DNA of 64,000 nt from Druceiella hillmani (taxonomy: Eukaryota > Arthropoda > Insecta > Lepidoptera > Hepialidae), in NCBI GenBank assembly GCA_039881145.1, contig JAYKKI010000003.1, forward strand, positions 4,917,001-4,981,000, written 5' to 3'. The notes beneath the pieces are model-generated. The model worked only from the letters and a program-made list of their open reading frames with translations, did not search any database and had not been told where the DNA came from. Both the position numbers and the translations under genes were made by a program. Positions within the stretch are counted from its first letter, which is position 1. Each line of letters opens with the position of its first letter. Positions 12,048 to 24,086 of this stretch are shown here, one piece after another.

Positions 12048-14731
12048 TTAGATTTCGGTCATCGAAATTTCTTCACACATTTAAAAAAAATAACATTTTA
12101 AACAAAATGTAATAATAAGATTTATGTAGTCATACTAGCTTCAATCCGCCATTTCAACTGCGTAGATTTTTGTTAAAATATGTTGGTTTAGCAATGAAAA
12201 GTTCCTTCCAATTTTAATAAGTACCATATATCTGTCAACAAAATTTTAACATAAAAACTTTGTTCAACAATTTACTCATAAAAGGCTATGAATATTCAGG
12301 AAAAAAACTAATAAAATATTACAGAAAATAAAATAATGATGCTTAGAAAGCAAAGTAAAAGTATACGATATTATTCATAAATTATGCCTCAAGTTACATT
12401 TCAATATCCGGACAGATTTATAAAATTGGATTCGGTGAAAAATCTACTTGAAATATGCTTTTTGTCGTTTATTTTTTAATAACATTTTGCCAATAGTTTG
12501 TTGTCACAGCAAGAAGAAAAAAAAACATGTGTATGTAAAAAAAGTGTAATAAAATAAATGGAAAGTAATAATTAATGGCACATGTAAATTAATGACGTAA
12601 AGAAACAAAATTCTTATATTTCTACATCTGGTGAATAAGGGAGATGTGGAATAATTTCTTATTCCGGATCAAATTATTTTAATCTGGTAATTCCTTCAAT
12701 GTGCATGAAAACCTCTTATGGACGTTTCCGACGGAGTTCAAGTCCAAAATGTTCAAACTGGCTATATATACGGTTGCGGTGATACTTTTGTACTAATAGT
12801 TGACCACATAGAAAGTATTGTTCAATGTATCATTTCCTGAATACTCCACCAAACAATAAATATTACCGCCCCCGTGATGGGGTTCATTTTTTGGTGTCGG
12901 TTTGCTAAACTCCCTTTAAATTAATCGTTAGCACTTACGAGTGTAATTCATATAATTAACCCACTTCTCACCTTAAGTAATAATGAGGTTGACTCAGTTG
13001 AAAGATAAAAGTCATACAGACACATCTTAATTAATGTAGAGCTGATCCTTACTCAAATTATTTGGATCTATCGCTTTCAATGATAAGGTGGTTTAAGCCG
13101 TCGAAAGATTTCAATCGTATACATATAGAAATATACTTGACCCTTAATCAACTTATGAAATATCTGAATACTATATTTGTAAAATTTCCTTTACGCATAT
13201 AAACGTTATTTTATTATACCGTACGGGCACCGGTTCAGGGTTATGAAGACTCGCTATAGTAGAGATTGAGATAAACATAGAAAAATTAGTTAACATAATT
13301 TAACGGCTTTGGATATTTGGTGTTTTCATCCCAGTGAATCAGTGATTTTAGTTTATAAATATCAAAATCAACCGGTTGGCCAGACCTGAATTAAACCTTT
13401 AAAATATCATCATCATTCCAGATTCCCTAAAACAATCGCCTTGCAGTTGCTTCAGAGACCCTGTTGAGAGCTCCTCTCTGACATATGCTGCTGCATAATG
13501 ACCAGATTGAAATTAAGAAGCCAAATATTTAAGTAGGTTTGATGCAGTGTCGACGATTTTCTCAATCTGTCAATTACTAAACTCTAAGTGATCAATAATG
13601 GACACAATTTTGTTATAAACTTAACCATTATTTTATAAACGCTTATAACTCATTTACCAACTTGACAGTTTGAATATACTTTAAATTTAATTAATTTTAA
13701 TTTTTGATAACATGTCATTAAATATGTGATCAAAAATTAAAATTTATTTTTAGTAATACATTTAAAAATAATAATTTTGAAGTTATTGCTCAAGGATCTG
13801 CGTTCATGAAACACCGGCTTATTTCTTTTTGCAAAAAACTTGTCAAACACACAGGATCAATTCTTAAATTTTGCGCTTACCGGAACTAAACGATTATAGG
13901 GATTTAATATTTTGTACGGATCTGGTGAGTGTATTTCAAAGTAATATAATTAGCAAATTTAGTCAGCCTTAAAATTGAAACTCTTTTTCAACTAATATAT
14001 CTAAATGCCATTTCTGTTTCCTCATTCATTTTTATCGTCACTTACATATATAATAATGTCCGTATTGTTTAGATTTATCAATCTCTTTCTGGAAAAAAAT
14101 TAATTGAATTTGAATTTCTTATTCGACACGACGAGCATTATAATTATCATGATAGCTATAATATACAATAATTTAAAAAATTAAAATTAATGTATTAATG
14201 TTTTTTCGTTAGCTATTTTAATTCATATGCTGATTTGTACCAGAATCATTTATATTTGTGTATATCTGATCAACTGGCATAAATGTTTAATTCATAAAAT
14301 ATATTTGAGTAAGAGCCGAACTAGATTCAGGTCCTATTAAAATAAACTAGACAAGTATTGAATATAATAATTATACTTTACTGACTATCGACCAGGCTCC
14401 GCATGAGGAAAAATGAACAGTTTTGTATAATAATTGTTTATTTTAACTAATTAACAATCGTCTGTTTTTCGGTTCTATATATTATCGATTACAGAACTGT
14501 GTAGCTAAAAATGTTATGAAAACAAATAAACTCTAGTCTTTACACAAAAATGCAATTTTAATTTTTTTTAAACCTCAGCATACCGCTCCGTATTTGCAAA
14601 TCATTTAATTTTTTTTTGTATTTTAAATGTAATAAAAAAACAGTCATATTTTAAATACCATCCAAAATTATGTAACAATTTATGTACGTCACAAAATTTA
14701 TACGTTTGTCGCAAACAACTTTAATTGTTAT
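12048..14731. other. AT-rich stretch without recognisable genes
   Basis: No coding motif is seen. A hairpin at 13,693-13,744 is listed separately. Some GC-richer patches (about 12,850-12,900 and 13,430-13,560) have no recognisable content. Confidence 0.5.
13693..13744. repeat. 16-bp perfect inverted repeat
   Basis: The arm AATTTTAATTTTTGAT at 13,693-13,708 is matched by its exact complement at 13,729-13,744, with a 20-base loop. The arms are almost pure A/T, so chance formation is plausible. Confidence 0.6.
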
Positions 14732-15215
14732 ATTGGATATATTTGGCGTTAATTTTGTAGAAATTCATTTTTCCCAATTAAATGAAACTACGTGATGTAG
14801 TATTATTTTTACTTTCTCTAAGTTCATTACCACAACCTAGCATTCGTTGTATTATTCGTTGTATATATCTTCAGGTGGGATATTAGTAAAGAATAACTCT
14901 TAGGAACATCCAACAGCATGTTTATGTTTCAAACACAATAGCGGAAGCCGGCAGTGTGGGTTTTCCCACTGCTTGTGTTTAGTGAGCTTATTGTTGGGGA
15001 GCGGTGTAGGTTTTATTATATTTCCGAGAGTGATACGATCTTCCAGTATTTTAGTGAGGATAATAAGTTTAATTTTTGTTATTCTATGAAGTTGGACAAT
15101 GCAAATGTTCCGGTGCATGTAATAAAATTAACTGGAAGTTATTCAGTAATATATTAAAAAAAAAAAAAGGATTTTTGAAAGTTAGAACAAGGTTATACCA
15201 CTAATTCTACATATC
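14732..15215 (-). repeat. PLE terminal repeat, inverted left arm of copy 2
   Basis: This is the reverse complement of 16,530-16,969, plus the TTAACGCCAAATATATCCAA extension. The hammerhead-like core is present on the minus strand near 14,825-14,880, but an ACAACGAA-containing segment is duplicated there. An A run at about 15,158-15,170 has no counterpart of equal length in the right arm. On the plus strand a 67-codon frame runs from 14,954 to 15,157. Confidence 0.85.
14954..15157 (+). CDS. small open frame shared by PLE terminal repeats
   Basis: The frame starts MWVFPLLVFSE and includes CRFYYISESDTI and LDNANVPV. The mirror-image arm encodes an almost identical 65-residue frame (16,597-16,794, minus strand). 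In PLE copy 1 the same frame is recognisable but interrupted. I know of no PLE protein with this sequence. Because the two arms are recent duplicates, shared openness is weak evidence for coding. It could be a domesticated scrap or chance. Confidence 0.25.
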   Translation: MWVFPLLVFSELIVGERCRFYYISESDTIFQYFSEDNKFNFCYSMKLDNANVPVHVIKLTGSYSVIY

Positions 15216-15222
15216 TATATCA

Positions 15223-16385
15223 GATATCTTAGAAAAGAAAGGGATAAATCCCATTGAAGCATCAAAAATTAGAGACCTCTTTAAATTATGCATGGACCAA
15301 AATTATTTCTTATTCGATAAAAAAAAATTTCAACAAGCTAATGGCCTTACAATGGGCTCCCCCCTCAATCCCCTTTTAGCCGAGTTATTTATGAACAATC
15401 TAGAAACCAGACTCATAAACAGTAAATTAGCGACCAATATATTATACTATTATAGATACGTTGATGACATCCTTATTTGCTGGAAAGGTACACAGCGACA
15501 ATTAGACTAGTTTGTTAACTTTGCCAACTCCCTAGATAATAATATTAAATTAACCTAAAAAGTAGAATCTAATAATAAACTAAACTTTTTAGACATTACA
15601 ATAGAACGCAAAAATAATAAGCAAAAATTTAGTATATTTAGAAAAGACACATTTGCAGACTCCATAATTAATTATCATTCTCAACACCCTAGATCCCATA
15701 AGTTAGCAGCCTTTCATTCCATGCTTTAACCATCCCTCTAGAAAAATTTACGTAAAGAAATAAAAACTATAAAACAAATCGGAATAAATAATAATTATAA
15801 CCCATCAATTGTCACAAAACTGTACCAAAATAAATTAAGAAAAATACTAATACAAGAAATATACTCGGTCGTACCAAATATTAATAATATTTACTATAAA
15901 TCTATCCCATACATAGGTAATATATCTCTCAAATTAGGGAAACTCTTAACTAATAATAAAAATATAAATAATATAACATGTGCGTATAGTACTTTAAATA
16001 ACTTGGGTAAAACACTTATTAATAATAAAGAAAAAAATAGATAAACATAAAAAGTGGTATCTATGAACTTAAATGTAACGACTGTAATAGTGTATACATA
16101 GGTCAAACAGGAAGAGATTTTACTACAAGATATAAAGAACACATTGTCAGTCGGCGAAATAACAAACCAGACACATCTCACTTTGCTAAACATCTCATTG
16201 AAAATAATCATCACCCCCATACTGATAATGCCCCATATATATTACAAATAAATACAAAACGTAATAAACTTAATATCCTGGAAATATTATAAATAAACAG
16301 ACATAAAAAAGACACCAACGTTAATATATTAAATGAACAACTAAATATAATATCATCACCCATACTTAATATCTTCGAAACATAA
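15223..16385 (+). pseudogene. broken PLE reverse transcriptase and GIY-YIG endonuclease
   Basis: The frame opens inside the RT domain (DILEKK), continues through GLTMGSPLNPLLAELFM (RT motif region 4) and reaches the catalytic box YVDD at 15,457-15,468. A stop follows at 15,508, with more stops and frameshifts before a FLDITIERK segment and the endonuclease SGIYELKCNDCNSVYIGQTG from about 16,050. It ends in the typical PLE tail ILNEQLNIISSPILNIF and a stop at 16,383-16,385. The N-terminal part of RT is absent. In intact PLEs this polyprotein copies RNA at a nicked target. Family assignment is firm; activity is excluded. Confidence 0.9.
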
Positions 16386-16596
16386 TACAATTAGACAACA
16401 TTGATACTACAGTTCTCTTCAAATTGTTTCAGCCCACATACACATATAAATATAAGTATATAAAAATTAAAATAAATAAATAAATATATAAATAAATAAA
16501 GAAATAAACATATGAATAAATAAAAAGGAAGATATGTCGAATCAGTGGTATAACCTTGTTCTAACTTTCAGATATCCTTGCTTTTGTTTAAATATA

Positions 16597-16794
16597 TTAC
16601 TGAGAATAACTTCCAGTTAATTCTATTACATACACCGGAACATTTGCATTGTCCAACCTCATAGAATAACAATAATTGAACTTATTATCCTCACTAAAAT
16701 ACTGGTAGATCGTATCACTCTCGGAAATGTAATAAAACCTACACCACTCCCCAACAATAAACTCACTAAACACAAGCAGTGGGAAAACCCACAT
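16597..16794 (-). CDS. small antisense open frame in PLE right arm
   Basis: This is the mirror copy of the frame at 14,954-15,157. It begins MWVFPLLVFSE and differs at about eight residues (for example L to F, R to W and H to Y). It lies antisense to the RT frame. No known domain is recognised. It is listed because three copies of the repeat keep traces of the same frame. Confidence 0.22.
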   Translation of the reverse strand: MWVFPLLVFSEFIVGEWCRFYYISESDTIYQYFSEDNKFNYCYSMRLDNANVPVYVIELTGSYSQ

Positions 16795-16871
16795 AGACCC
16801 GACTTCCGCTATTGTGTTTGAAACATATAAATGCTGTTGGTTGTTCCTAAGAGTTATTCTTTGCTAATATC

Positions 16872-16912
16872 CCACCTGAAAATGTTGTAATACAACGAAA
16901 CCTAGGTCGTGG
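16872..16912 (+). ncRNA. hammerhead-like motif with paired helix II
   Basis: CCAC, CTGAAAAT, GTTGT-AAT-ACAAC, GAAAC, GTC, GTGG. Here helix II is a clean 5-bp stem directly before GAAA, and helix I (CCAC/GUGG) is kept, but the core reads CUGAAAAU instead of CUGANGA. The copy at 4.11 kb has the better core and the worse helix II, so an ancestral motif may have had both. An extra base lies between the core and helix II compared with the canonical hammerhead. Confidence 0.35.
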
Positions 16913-17097
16913 TAAAGAACTTAAAGCAAGTAGAAATAATACTACATCACGTAGTTTCATTTAATTGTGTCTAATTGTTATTCCATCTTGTGTGTTGATA
17001 AAAAAATAATTTTTAAGCAGGAATCCAGATTTTTTCACCTACCACTTCTAAATAATTGCATTTAATAATTTCCTATATTTCATCGAAGCATAACGAA

Positions 17098-17853
17098 GCT
17101 ATGATCCGATGATAAAAAATAGGTAAATGAAAGAAGACACCTAAAAGAATAAAAACCATTAGGTTTCTTAAAATCATTAAAAAAAAAACTGAACTAAAAT
17201 TTATTATTAAAGCTGTTTAAATTCTCAGCTTTCTATCGATGTTATTGTCTCACTATGCCCAATTCAAACCTTACAGCTTAGGACATCTGAAATGACAAGT
17301 GTTAACGTGATTGGCAGTTACATAAACTATTTCCAGACTATTGAAAAAGTCATGTGTGTTGAATTATTAAGTTTAAATAATTGATATGCCACTCAATACA
17401 ATTATGTCAAGTGGGCTCCTCAACTATTCATAATAACAAATGTGCTATCGTTAAATATAAAAATTAATCGTAAATTCCTTATTATATTTTCTGCGTCGTC
17501 AAAATTAGCATATTAAAGCGACCTATCTGACTGACTTCCTCGACGGCTCAACGAAAAAATATTGTGTCCTTAAATAGTGTAAGTTTAAACAACTTAAATC
17601 TAGTTTCACTTATGCGTGAGCTCAACTTCCAAATTTCCAATCGAAGCCTCGTAATCCTCGATCCGCTCCGACGGAAACGCTCCACGGTGGCAAAAAATCG
17701 AAGAAAATGTTATTAGGAAAGCGAACAGATTCAATAACCACGCCTTTACCTCCACCACGCGGATAGAATAGACTATGAATATATTAAAATAATATAGAAC
17801 GAAAGGTGATGGCTATGATGGCGTAACATATTTGAGGGTTTACAGAATATTTA
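17098..17853 (+). repeat. diverged block Q, first copy
   Basis: This is collinear with 22,488-23,805 in the same orientation. Landmarks include ATGATCCGATGA/ATGATCCGGTGA, CCTATCTGACTGAC/CCTATATGACTGAC and AACAGATTCAATAACCACGC/AACAGATTCAATAACAACGC. Between 17.64 and 17.77 kb it is GC-richer (CTCGATCCGCTCCGACGG). The second copy has about 600 extra bases near 22.9-23.5 kb. No coding frame is kept. It begins about 130 bases after PLE copy 2. Confidence 0.65.
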
Positions 17854-17997
17854 CATTACTTAGTTCTGTTCTCAATCCTTACATCTTGCTTAAAAGTAAC
17901 GTATTCAGATTGCTATTGTTTATGCATAGCTTCTTGAAGGCGTGTATAGGATAACAGAAACAACAAAAATGAACATATAATAATAGCTCCCATTTCA

Positions 17998-18432
17998 AAA
18001 TAATAACGAACCGGCTGGCATTTAATTATCACGATAAGGTTCATAATTTCATATATGTACCTAATAAAGGGATTATGTCTCAACGCCCTTGTCAGTTCGA
18101 CCCTCTCAGACCAGATCTCCTTATGTTCTTTGCAAGTTGTATGTTATAAGAAAAATAAATATCCTTAATCATGTGGATGGCCGATTACGGAAAAAAAATA
18201 GGTTTTCAAATATTTCATTACTTTTCCAGTTATGCGGAAAATCATGTGACATATTATGCTTCTCTATTTGAGTATCAAAAAAATAGTTTTAAATAATAAA
18301 ATGAAATGATAAGATTTATTTCATATTACGTTCATAATAACTGCTATTATACTGCACGTCCCGCACATGCGATCAACTCGAGATGTCATTTATGGTCACC
18401 CGACAGGCCGCAGTGAAATGTTTCAATGAAGT
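17998..18432 (+). repeat. diverged block A, second copy
   Basis: This is the partner of 8,257-8,675. It lies about 150 bases downstream of block Q, so Q and A may belong to one larger repeated unit. Confidence 0.65.
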
Positions 18433-18728
18433 TAATTGTTACTCCATATTTTTCTATAGATTATATAAAATTTTTAATTTTAGAGGGAAAAAGGATTCGA
18501 AGTAAAAATAAATATTATAATGTCTATTCATTTTCGGTATAACAACATACTAATTATAAAATTAAAAAAATTGATAAATTTTAAAACGAAACTGGTACTT
18601 TGATATAAGCGATTTTCTCTTTGCCTGAGCGATAAAAAAAATATAACTTAATTTTTATTAATTTTTTTAGTTTAATTTACTAAATTAATATCGAGCAGGT
18701 AATAAGGAATCTGAAAAAAGAGTCAAAA

Positions 18729-18730
<2 letters not shown>

Positions 18731-18794
<64 letters not shown>

Positions 18795-18824
18795 ATACAT
18801 ATATATATATATATATATATTATA
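18731..18824. repeat. (TA)n(TG)n(TA)n microsatellite
   Basis: TA runs flank a central TG run, ending in TATACATATATA; the tract is uninterrupted for about 94 bases. Confidence 0.97.
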
Positions 18825-20069
18825 GTTAATTATTTTAACACTCCCTCCTAATTTCTGAGAAGTGTAAGTTTCCTATACATGTATACAGATAAACTTACTC
18901 GTTAATAGATATATAGCTATTTTCGACACTAAACTTACACAGTATACCTAGTCCTACATTTACTTAGATATATTTTTATATTATCCGAATCTACATTTTA
19001 AGTAATACTATGACTGCTTTGAAATATGATTTTATAAAGAAAATAATTGATTTTTGTATTATTTATTAATTTTCGAAATTATTACAAATCAATCATTTTT
19101 GTTATTAAAACTTAAATTATATTTGAAATGCGACTTGTATCTTGATAACGACGAACGCGGTTTAAGGATTGAATTGAATTTAGGTGGACTGAACCCCGCG
19201 AAGTTTTTGTCCAGAGTACATAAAGGGTAAGATGTGTTCGGGCACAAGAGAAACTACGAGGTTACCAACGGATGAGCTTGGGAACAAGGCTTCATCATGG
19301 TAAGGTAATGTTGGACTACTCTTACCATATTAATATGGTAATCATGAGAGCGGTGCAATGTAAGCGTTACTGCTAGCAAGTACAGGTTTTAATAGCACGT
19401 TATATATAATTTCCATTTTACCTATCAGAATACATTTTGTTAACATTAAATATTGGCAGTAAAGACTTAATATGAAATATGTTGACATGATATTGACAGA
19501 TCAGAAATTGATAATCGACAAAAAATTAAACAATTTTTCTCCCACATTAAACAGCACATATTTAACTTAACATTAAAGTTAAAATGTATTATCTCAGAAC
19601 TGATAGATAAGGAATTAACAATACATTATACAATTTTACAGTTTTCTTTAATAGTATACAAAATATGTGGAAATGTTAGAACACAAACTTATTTCGTATT
19701 TGGTGTTCATAGAATAATTCAAATAGTTTGTGTTTGTTTTTTTTCCCTTTACAGAAAAATAAAATAAAATAAAAATAAAAACCTACAAAATATACGGTGT
19801 TAATCACAGCTAGCAAGTATTAATATGGCACTGATAGTAAAAATTGGCGATACGTTGTACAATATAATTTTAACGCTGAATAAAGTTGAAATATAAAAAT
19901 TATTTATTTTTAACATTTAGTATTGCGAAATTCGATTTTAAATATTAAAACATTTTATTCAAAATTATGTCTCTGAGCTCTCCGAATATTACTTATAAAG
20001 TTTCTATTTATACAAAGTAAACATAATACTACTGAAATATATCCCTAATAACTTCATTAAATTTGTTCC
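18825..20069. other. stretch without genes, with a GC-richer island
   Basis: Between about 19,180 and 19,390 the sequence is clearly less AT-rich and contains a perfect 20-base palindrome, TTACCATATTAATATGGTAA, at 19,322-19,341. No coding frame or known element is recognised there. The rest is ordinary AT-rich DNA. Confidence 0.5.
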
Positions 20070-20670
20070 TATTTCTTACACGAAAAGAAGCCTAATTAAT
20101 TATAACATCTCATCATTACTATATTTACTCTATATTGTTGTTTACTGTCGAAAATACGTTATACGGCCTGCGTTAACTTAATATATAAGATGCGTGAGGG
20201 CTTTCTTAACACGGAAGATATTTTTGCAGGCTTCTTAAACGACTGTCATTTAGGAAATGACAGAAATACTAAGCACGTAAATGTTTTCTTTGGGAAATTA
20301 GAAAATAACGACTAAGAATTATGCGAATTCGCATTACTAGTAATTGAGTTCAAGCAATAATTGAAGAAAGTGTTTATTAGTTTTATAGAATTACGTGTGT
20401 GATGGAAGAATATATTTTATCAGAATTGTGCTGACATTAGAGTGAAAGAAAAGAACTGTGTTCGACATGTGAATTTATTTTATTATAATGTAAATTCGTT
20501 CAGTCGCGCTGGATTTAACTTTACAAATATTTAAAAAAACGTTCAAGTAAGTAACAAAATGTTTATTTGATAAAATTACAATAATATTAGTACTTTAGAA
20601 ATCAAATGATATGGTAATGTATTAGAAGCAGAAATTTTGCGCAAGGCGGCGCTTAATCTTCATAACTATG
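20070..20670 (+). repeat. diverged block P, second copy
   Basis: This is the partner of 4,447-5,110. Similarity is clearest from about 20,200 to 20,505 and fades toward both ends. A shorter resemblance to the same core may also exist near 23,160-23,290. Confidence 0.6.
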
Positions 20671-22487
20671 ATGTATTTTTTAAAATATTTTATATATCAG
20701 CTTTGTTAAAAGTTAAACTTTCTTTAAATTGTCATTCTAACAATTTTAAACTTTGAAAAAATATAAGTTTCGTTTACTCACTATTAACTGCATTCTTAGG
20801 ACTCAAGGACCGTTTTAAAATGAGCACCCCCTACCCCCCCCCCCTTTTTGAATACGAAAAATCAGAAATTTATTCATGAAGCGGTTATGATTTAACAAAA
20901 ATAATACCAATTAATTATAAAAGAAAATTAATTTATGTGGCTTTGAAAATATAGATAAAAAATAATATTAATAAATTACAGCCTGATATACATAAAACGC
21001 TCTGACAGGTATGCATACCCTTAGAATATTATAACCAACGTGGAAGTAAATACCACAAACATCCAACATACAAGCCATGAACATCAGTAAATTCTAGAAT
21101 AAATAAAAATTTCTTGTTTCGCCATATTCGTTTCTTTAAAATGTTTGTGTTATACAATTCAAGCATGATGTCATAATTAAAATTGAACTGTAATCTTAAA
21201 CTATCCTAAGCAAACATGCACCAATATTAAGAATTGTGCAGTCTCATTATCGTAATTCGGTATTTCACGTGTATTTTTGTATAATGAAAAAATTATTGAA
21301 TACTATTTTATCCCAATTTATATATTTTATATCACCGCTTTACTTCTTCTCTAATCTGTATATAGTGCATTTTTAATCTGGAATGTATTTAATTCGGATT
21401 GAAATCCGTTGATATGTTCAAGCGTGAAAGAAAGCAAACAAATAATCAGACAATATTTAAATTGCATCAAATGATAGCGCTTGCACCAGAGTCGATATAT
21501 TTGCGATGTGTGAGAATAAACCTCTCGAAGTATATCATGGTTCTGTGTATAGTGTTAGTGAAATTATTTTATTGTTATATTATTATTATTAAAACTCATA
21601 AGTAAAGTGTACGCGTAATATTTTTACAAAAATTAATACATTTTTGCTGATATATATCTGGGAACGTTTCATAGATTTTGGAAATGCTTAAATTTTTAAA
21701 AATATCGTATCGATAATGCAAAATTGGTGTAGTTTGTTTAACAGAAAAGTTCTTCCATTGTCTATGACATAACAGAAAACTGATCATAACACATAATTAA
21801 CATGTAGAAATTAGCAAAACACCGGTGAATTATTTTTAAATTTTTATGTCATATGCAATATATCAATACATTATGGGGGTATAAATTATACTGCTTTAAC
21901 TCGGAAGTGCAATCGTGCATTAGGACTCCTCTCAAATTGCTAAACTCGTTATAGATAAGTTCTAAAACATAATATATATCCTATATCCATCTGCACACTA
22001 TAATATACATGAAGATGAGAATCAATTATTCAATCAATTATCAGCAAATATTAATCAATTTTGGTCAATTATGTTTTCACGAAAACCATTTAGTGAAAAT
22101 CTTGTTCACTTTAATCGGATCACGAAGCCATTTTTGACATAAAGCTTTAAAAAATACTTTCCTGTTTGTAAAATTATTATTGCAATAAATATATCCCAGA
22201 CTTTAAAAGGAAGGAAAAATTCATATTATTAAAATTTTTTATAATTTTTTTAACATGTTTGTGCATTGTTCAGTATTTGAAAATATTTTGAAGTACTTTA
22301 ATTGTTTTAATCCAATAATAAAGCAGCAGCCTTATTTTTCAACACTTTTTAAACTTTATTTACAGGTTTTTTATACAAATTCTCTTTATTTACAACGAAA
22401 AAAAAGTTCTCATTTCGGAATCCATCTTTTTAATAGATGACTTTTTAAATATTGCTTATTCCATGCTTCAGAACACAATGTCACGCA
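20671..22487. other. AT-rich stretch without recognisable genes
   Basis: The only feature of note is a C-rich run at about 20,834-20,844. Small frames at 21,399-21,787 and 22,255-22,440 have no recognisable family and overlap on opposite strands or are hydrophobic AT-driven frames. Confidence 0.5.
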
Positions 22488-23805
22488 TGTCATGATCCGG
22501 TGAAAAATATTAGGAAATTGAAAAAGACAAATTAATTTCCTTTTTTGCCTGTTGAGGTGATTAAATTTAAAAAAAAATCTAAATCGTTAGGTTTTGTTCA
22601 AATCAAAGTGATCTATTTAATAAATATTTTTCTGTAAAGGCTGATTAAGTTTTTAATTTACAAACATTGCTTTTGCCCAATCGTACCCATTACAATTTAA
22701 AACCGCGTCAAATTCGACCTGGACCGCTCATAATTAGCGTTCCATAGTTATGTCACAAATTTCAAATGATATATCGTATGACTTTCTTATAAGATTTATG
22801 GTGGCACAATAAAGATTACAATATCCCGAAAGTTGAGCTTGCTATTGCGGTTCGTGTTATGTATTTTTTGCATTAAATATCGTACACATATTTGAATATT
22901 ACTGCATCTTAACTAATAAATCATTAATGAATCTTAATTAAAAAAGCAAGCTACTTAAGTGATCTTTTTTATAGAACAAAAACTAATGAAGTTAGATTAT
23001 TAGGAACAATCTCATTTGGAAGCAATTATCAAAACCTATTTAAGAAACTTTCCAGATTCTAACAGTCTTTTTTGGAAATGGGATGAAGAATACATGGCAA
23101 ACAAATTTGAAGCTTAATATTTGATAAATGGAACTAAAAATAAAAAAGCGGTGAAAGGAACCTAAATTTTATTTTAAGACTTCTTGAACGATGTCCCACA
23201 TAATGACGTTCGCTTAATATTTTTCCGTTCTTATTTCTTAATCAGGAATTTACCTTAGAAACCAAATATACGGTGTGAGGAACATACGGACATACACACG
23301 GATATGACAAAATTATAATGGTTTCATGTATGATTGTTTCATATATGATTACGGAAATACAAAAATGTATATGGTATTCTTAAAAATCATATTAGGTCAT
23401 CAAAATTTTAAATAACAAAGTATTGTTGTTAAATAGAAATATTAAATGTAAAAATCTTTTGTATGTGGTATATATAAATCAATGTTCAGGAAACAACCTA
23501 TATGACTGACCACCGATCTAACAGCCATACTTAAAATAATTTGAATCTATTTTTATCATTATGTGAGATCAGATTCTAAATTTCATCACCGCTCCAATTA
23601 AAGCCCCGCAATCGCCGAGTTGCGCCGAGGGGGCGCTCCTCGGAAAAGGTTACTAGAAAAGCGTGCTTCAGTAACAGATTCAATAACAACGCCTCTTTTG
23701 CGGGTGAAATAAATTTTGAGCGGATAAAATAACACGCGTCGAAGGTTTACGCGGGATTATGAATATGATGGGTAACATGTTTGACAGTTTACAAAGTGAG
23801 AAGCT
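22488..23805 (+). repeat. diverged block Q, second copy
   Basis: This is the partner of 17,098-17,853. An extra segment of about 600 bases sits inside it. The GC-richer core near 23,600-23,720 (GCCGAGTTGCGCCGAGG) is followed by AACAGATTCAATAAC as in the first copy. Confidence 0.65.
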
Positions 23806-24016
23806 GAATGTAATTATTGTGCGTTTATTGACTATGAACTTTAGTTCATAGTTAATTAGTATTTATGAAGATTATGAAGACAATTTAGTGTAAATTTTAG
23901 ATTATTATTTTCAAAGATACGTGTATATTTAAGTGGCTTTTGTTGTATTTAAAGTTGACGAGGGTAATATTCATAGAATTTAATCGAACAAGTAAACCAG
24001 TTTTCAAAAAAAAACT

Positions 24017-24086
24017 CCAGGTTTCATACAGACTTATCACAGGTTTTCATACAGATTACCAGGTTTTCATACAGACTTATCACAGG
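24017..24086 (+). repeat. short tandem repeat, unit about 42 bp
   Basis: CAGGTTTTCATACAGA with minor variants occurs three times, beginning at about 24,018, 24,041 and 24,060. The first and third are followed by CTTATCACAGG. It abuts the start of block R. Confidence 0.85.

Larger units (their letters stand above)
14732..16969 (+). mobile_element. Penelope-like element copy 2 with inverted terminal arms
   Basis: This is the most complete PLE copy. A terminal repeat in inverted orientation (14,732-15,215) is followed by a 5'-truncated reverse transcriptase plus GIY-YIG frame (15,223-16,385), an A-rich spacer and a terminal repeat in sense orientation (16,530-16,969). The arms agree closely over more than 400 bases, from GTTAGAACAAGGTTATACCA at the inner edge to the ACTACATCACGTAGT palindrome near the outer edge. 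PLE copies are known to occur with partial inverted copies, so the left arm is probably part of a second copy joined during insertion. The left arm extends about 45 bases beyond the right. Confidence 0.85.
16530..16969 (+). repeat. PLE terminal repeat, right arm of copy 2
   Basis: This is a sense-orientation terminal repeat downstream of the endonuclease. It lacks the last 45 or so bases found in copies 1 and 4, and unrelated sequence starts directly after TTTAATTGTG. Confidence 0.85.

Noticed and set aside
14900..15118. 72-codon minus-strand frame in the left PLE arm
   Set aside because: It overlaps the better-conserved plus-strand frame, and the other copies do not keep it.
15894..16220. 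108-codon minus-strand frame over PLE copy 2, and its counterpart at 38,443-38,643
   Set aside because: It is the antisense shadow of the GIY-YIG endonuclease frame; the sense strand has the recognisable motifs.
20834..20844. C-run as a functional G-quadruplex or i-motif
   Set aside because: It is a single homopolymer run without the four-tract pattern; it may also be a sequencing-prone stretch.
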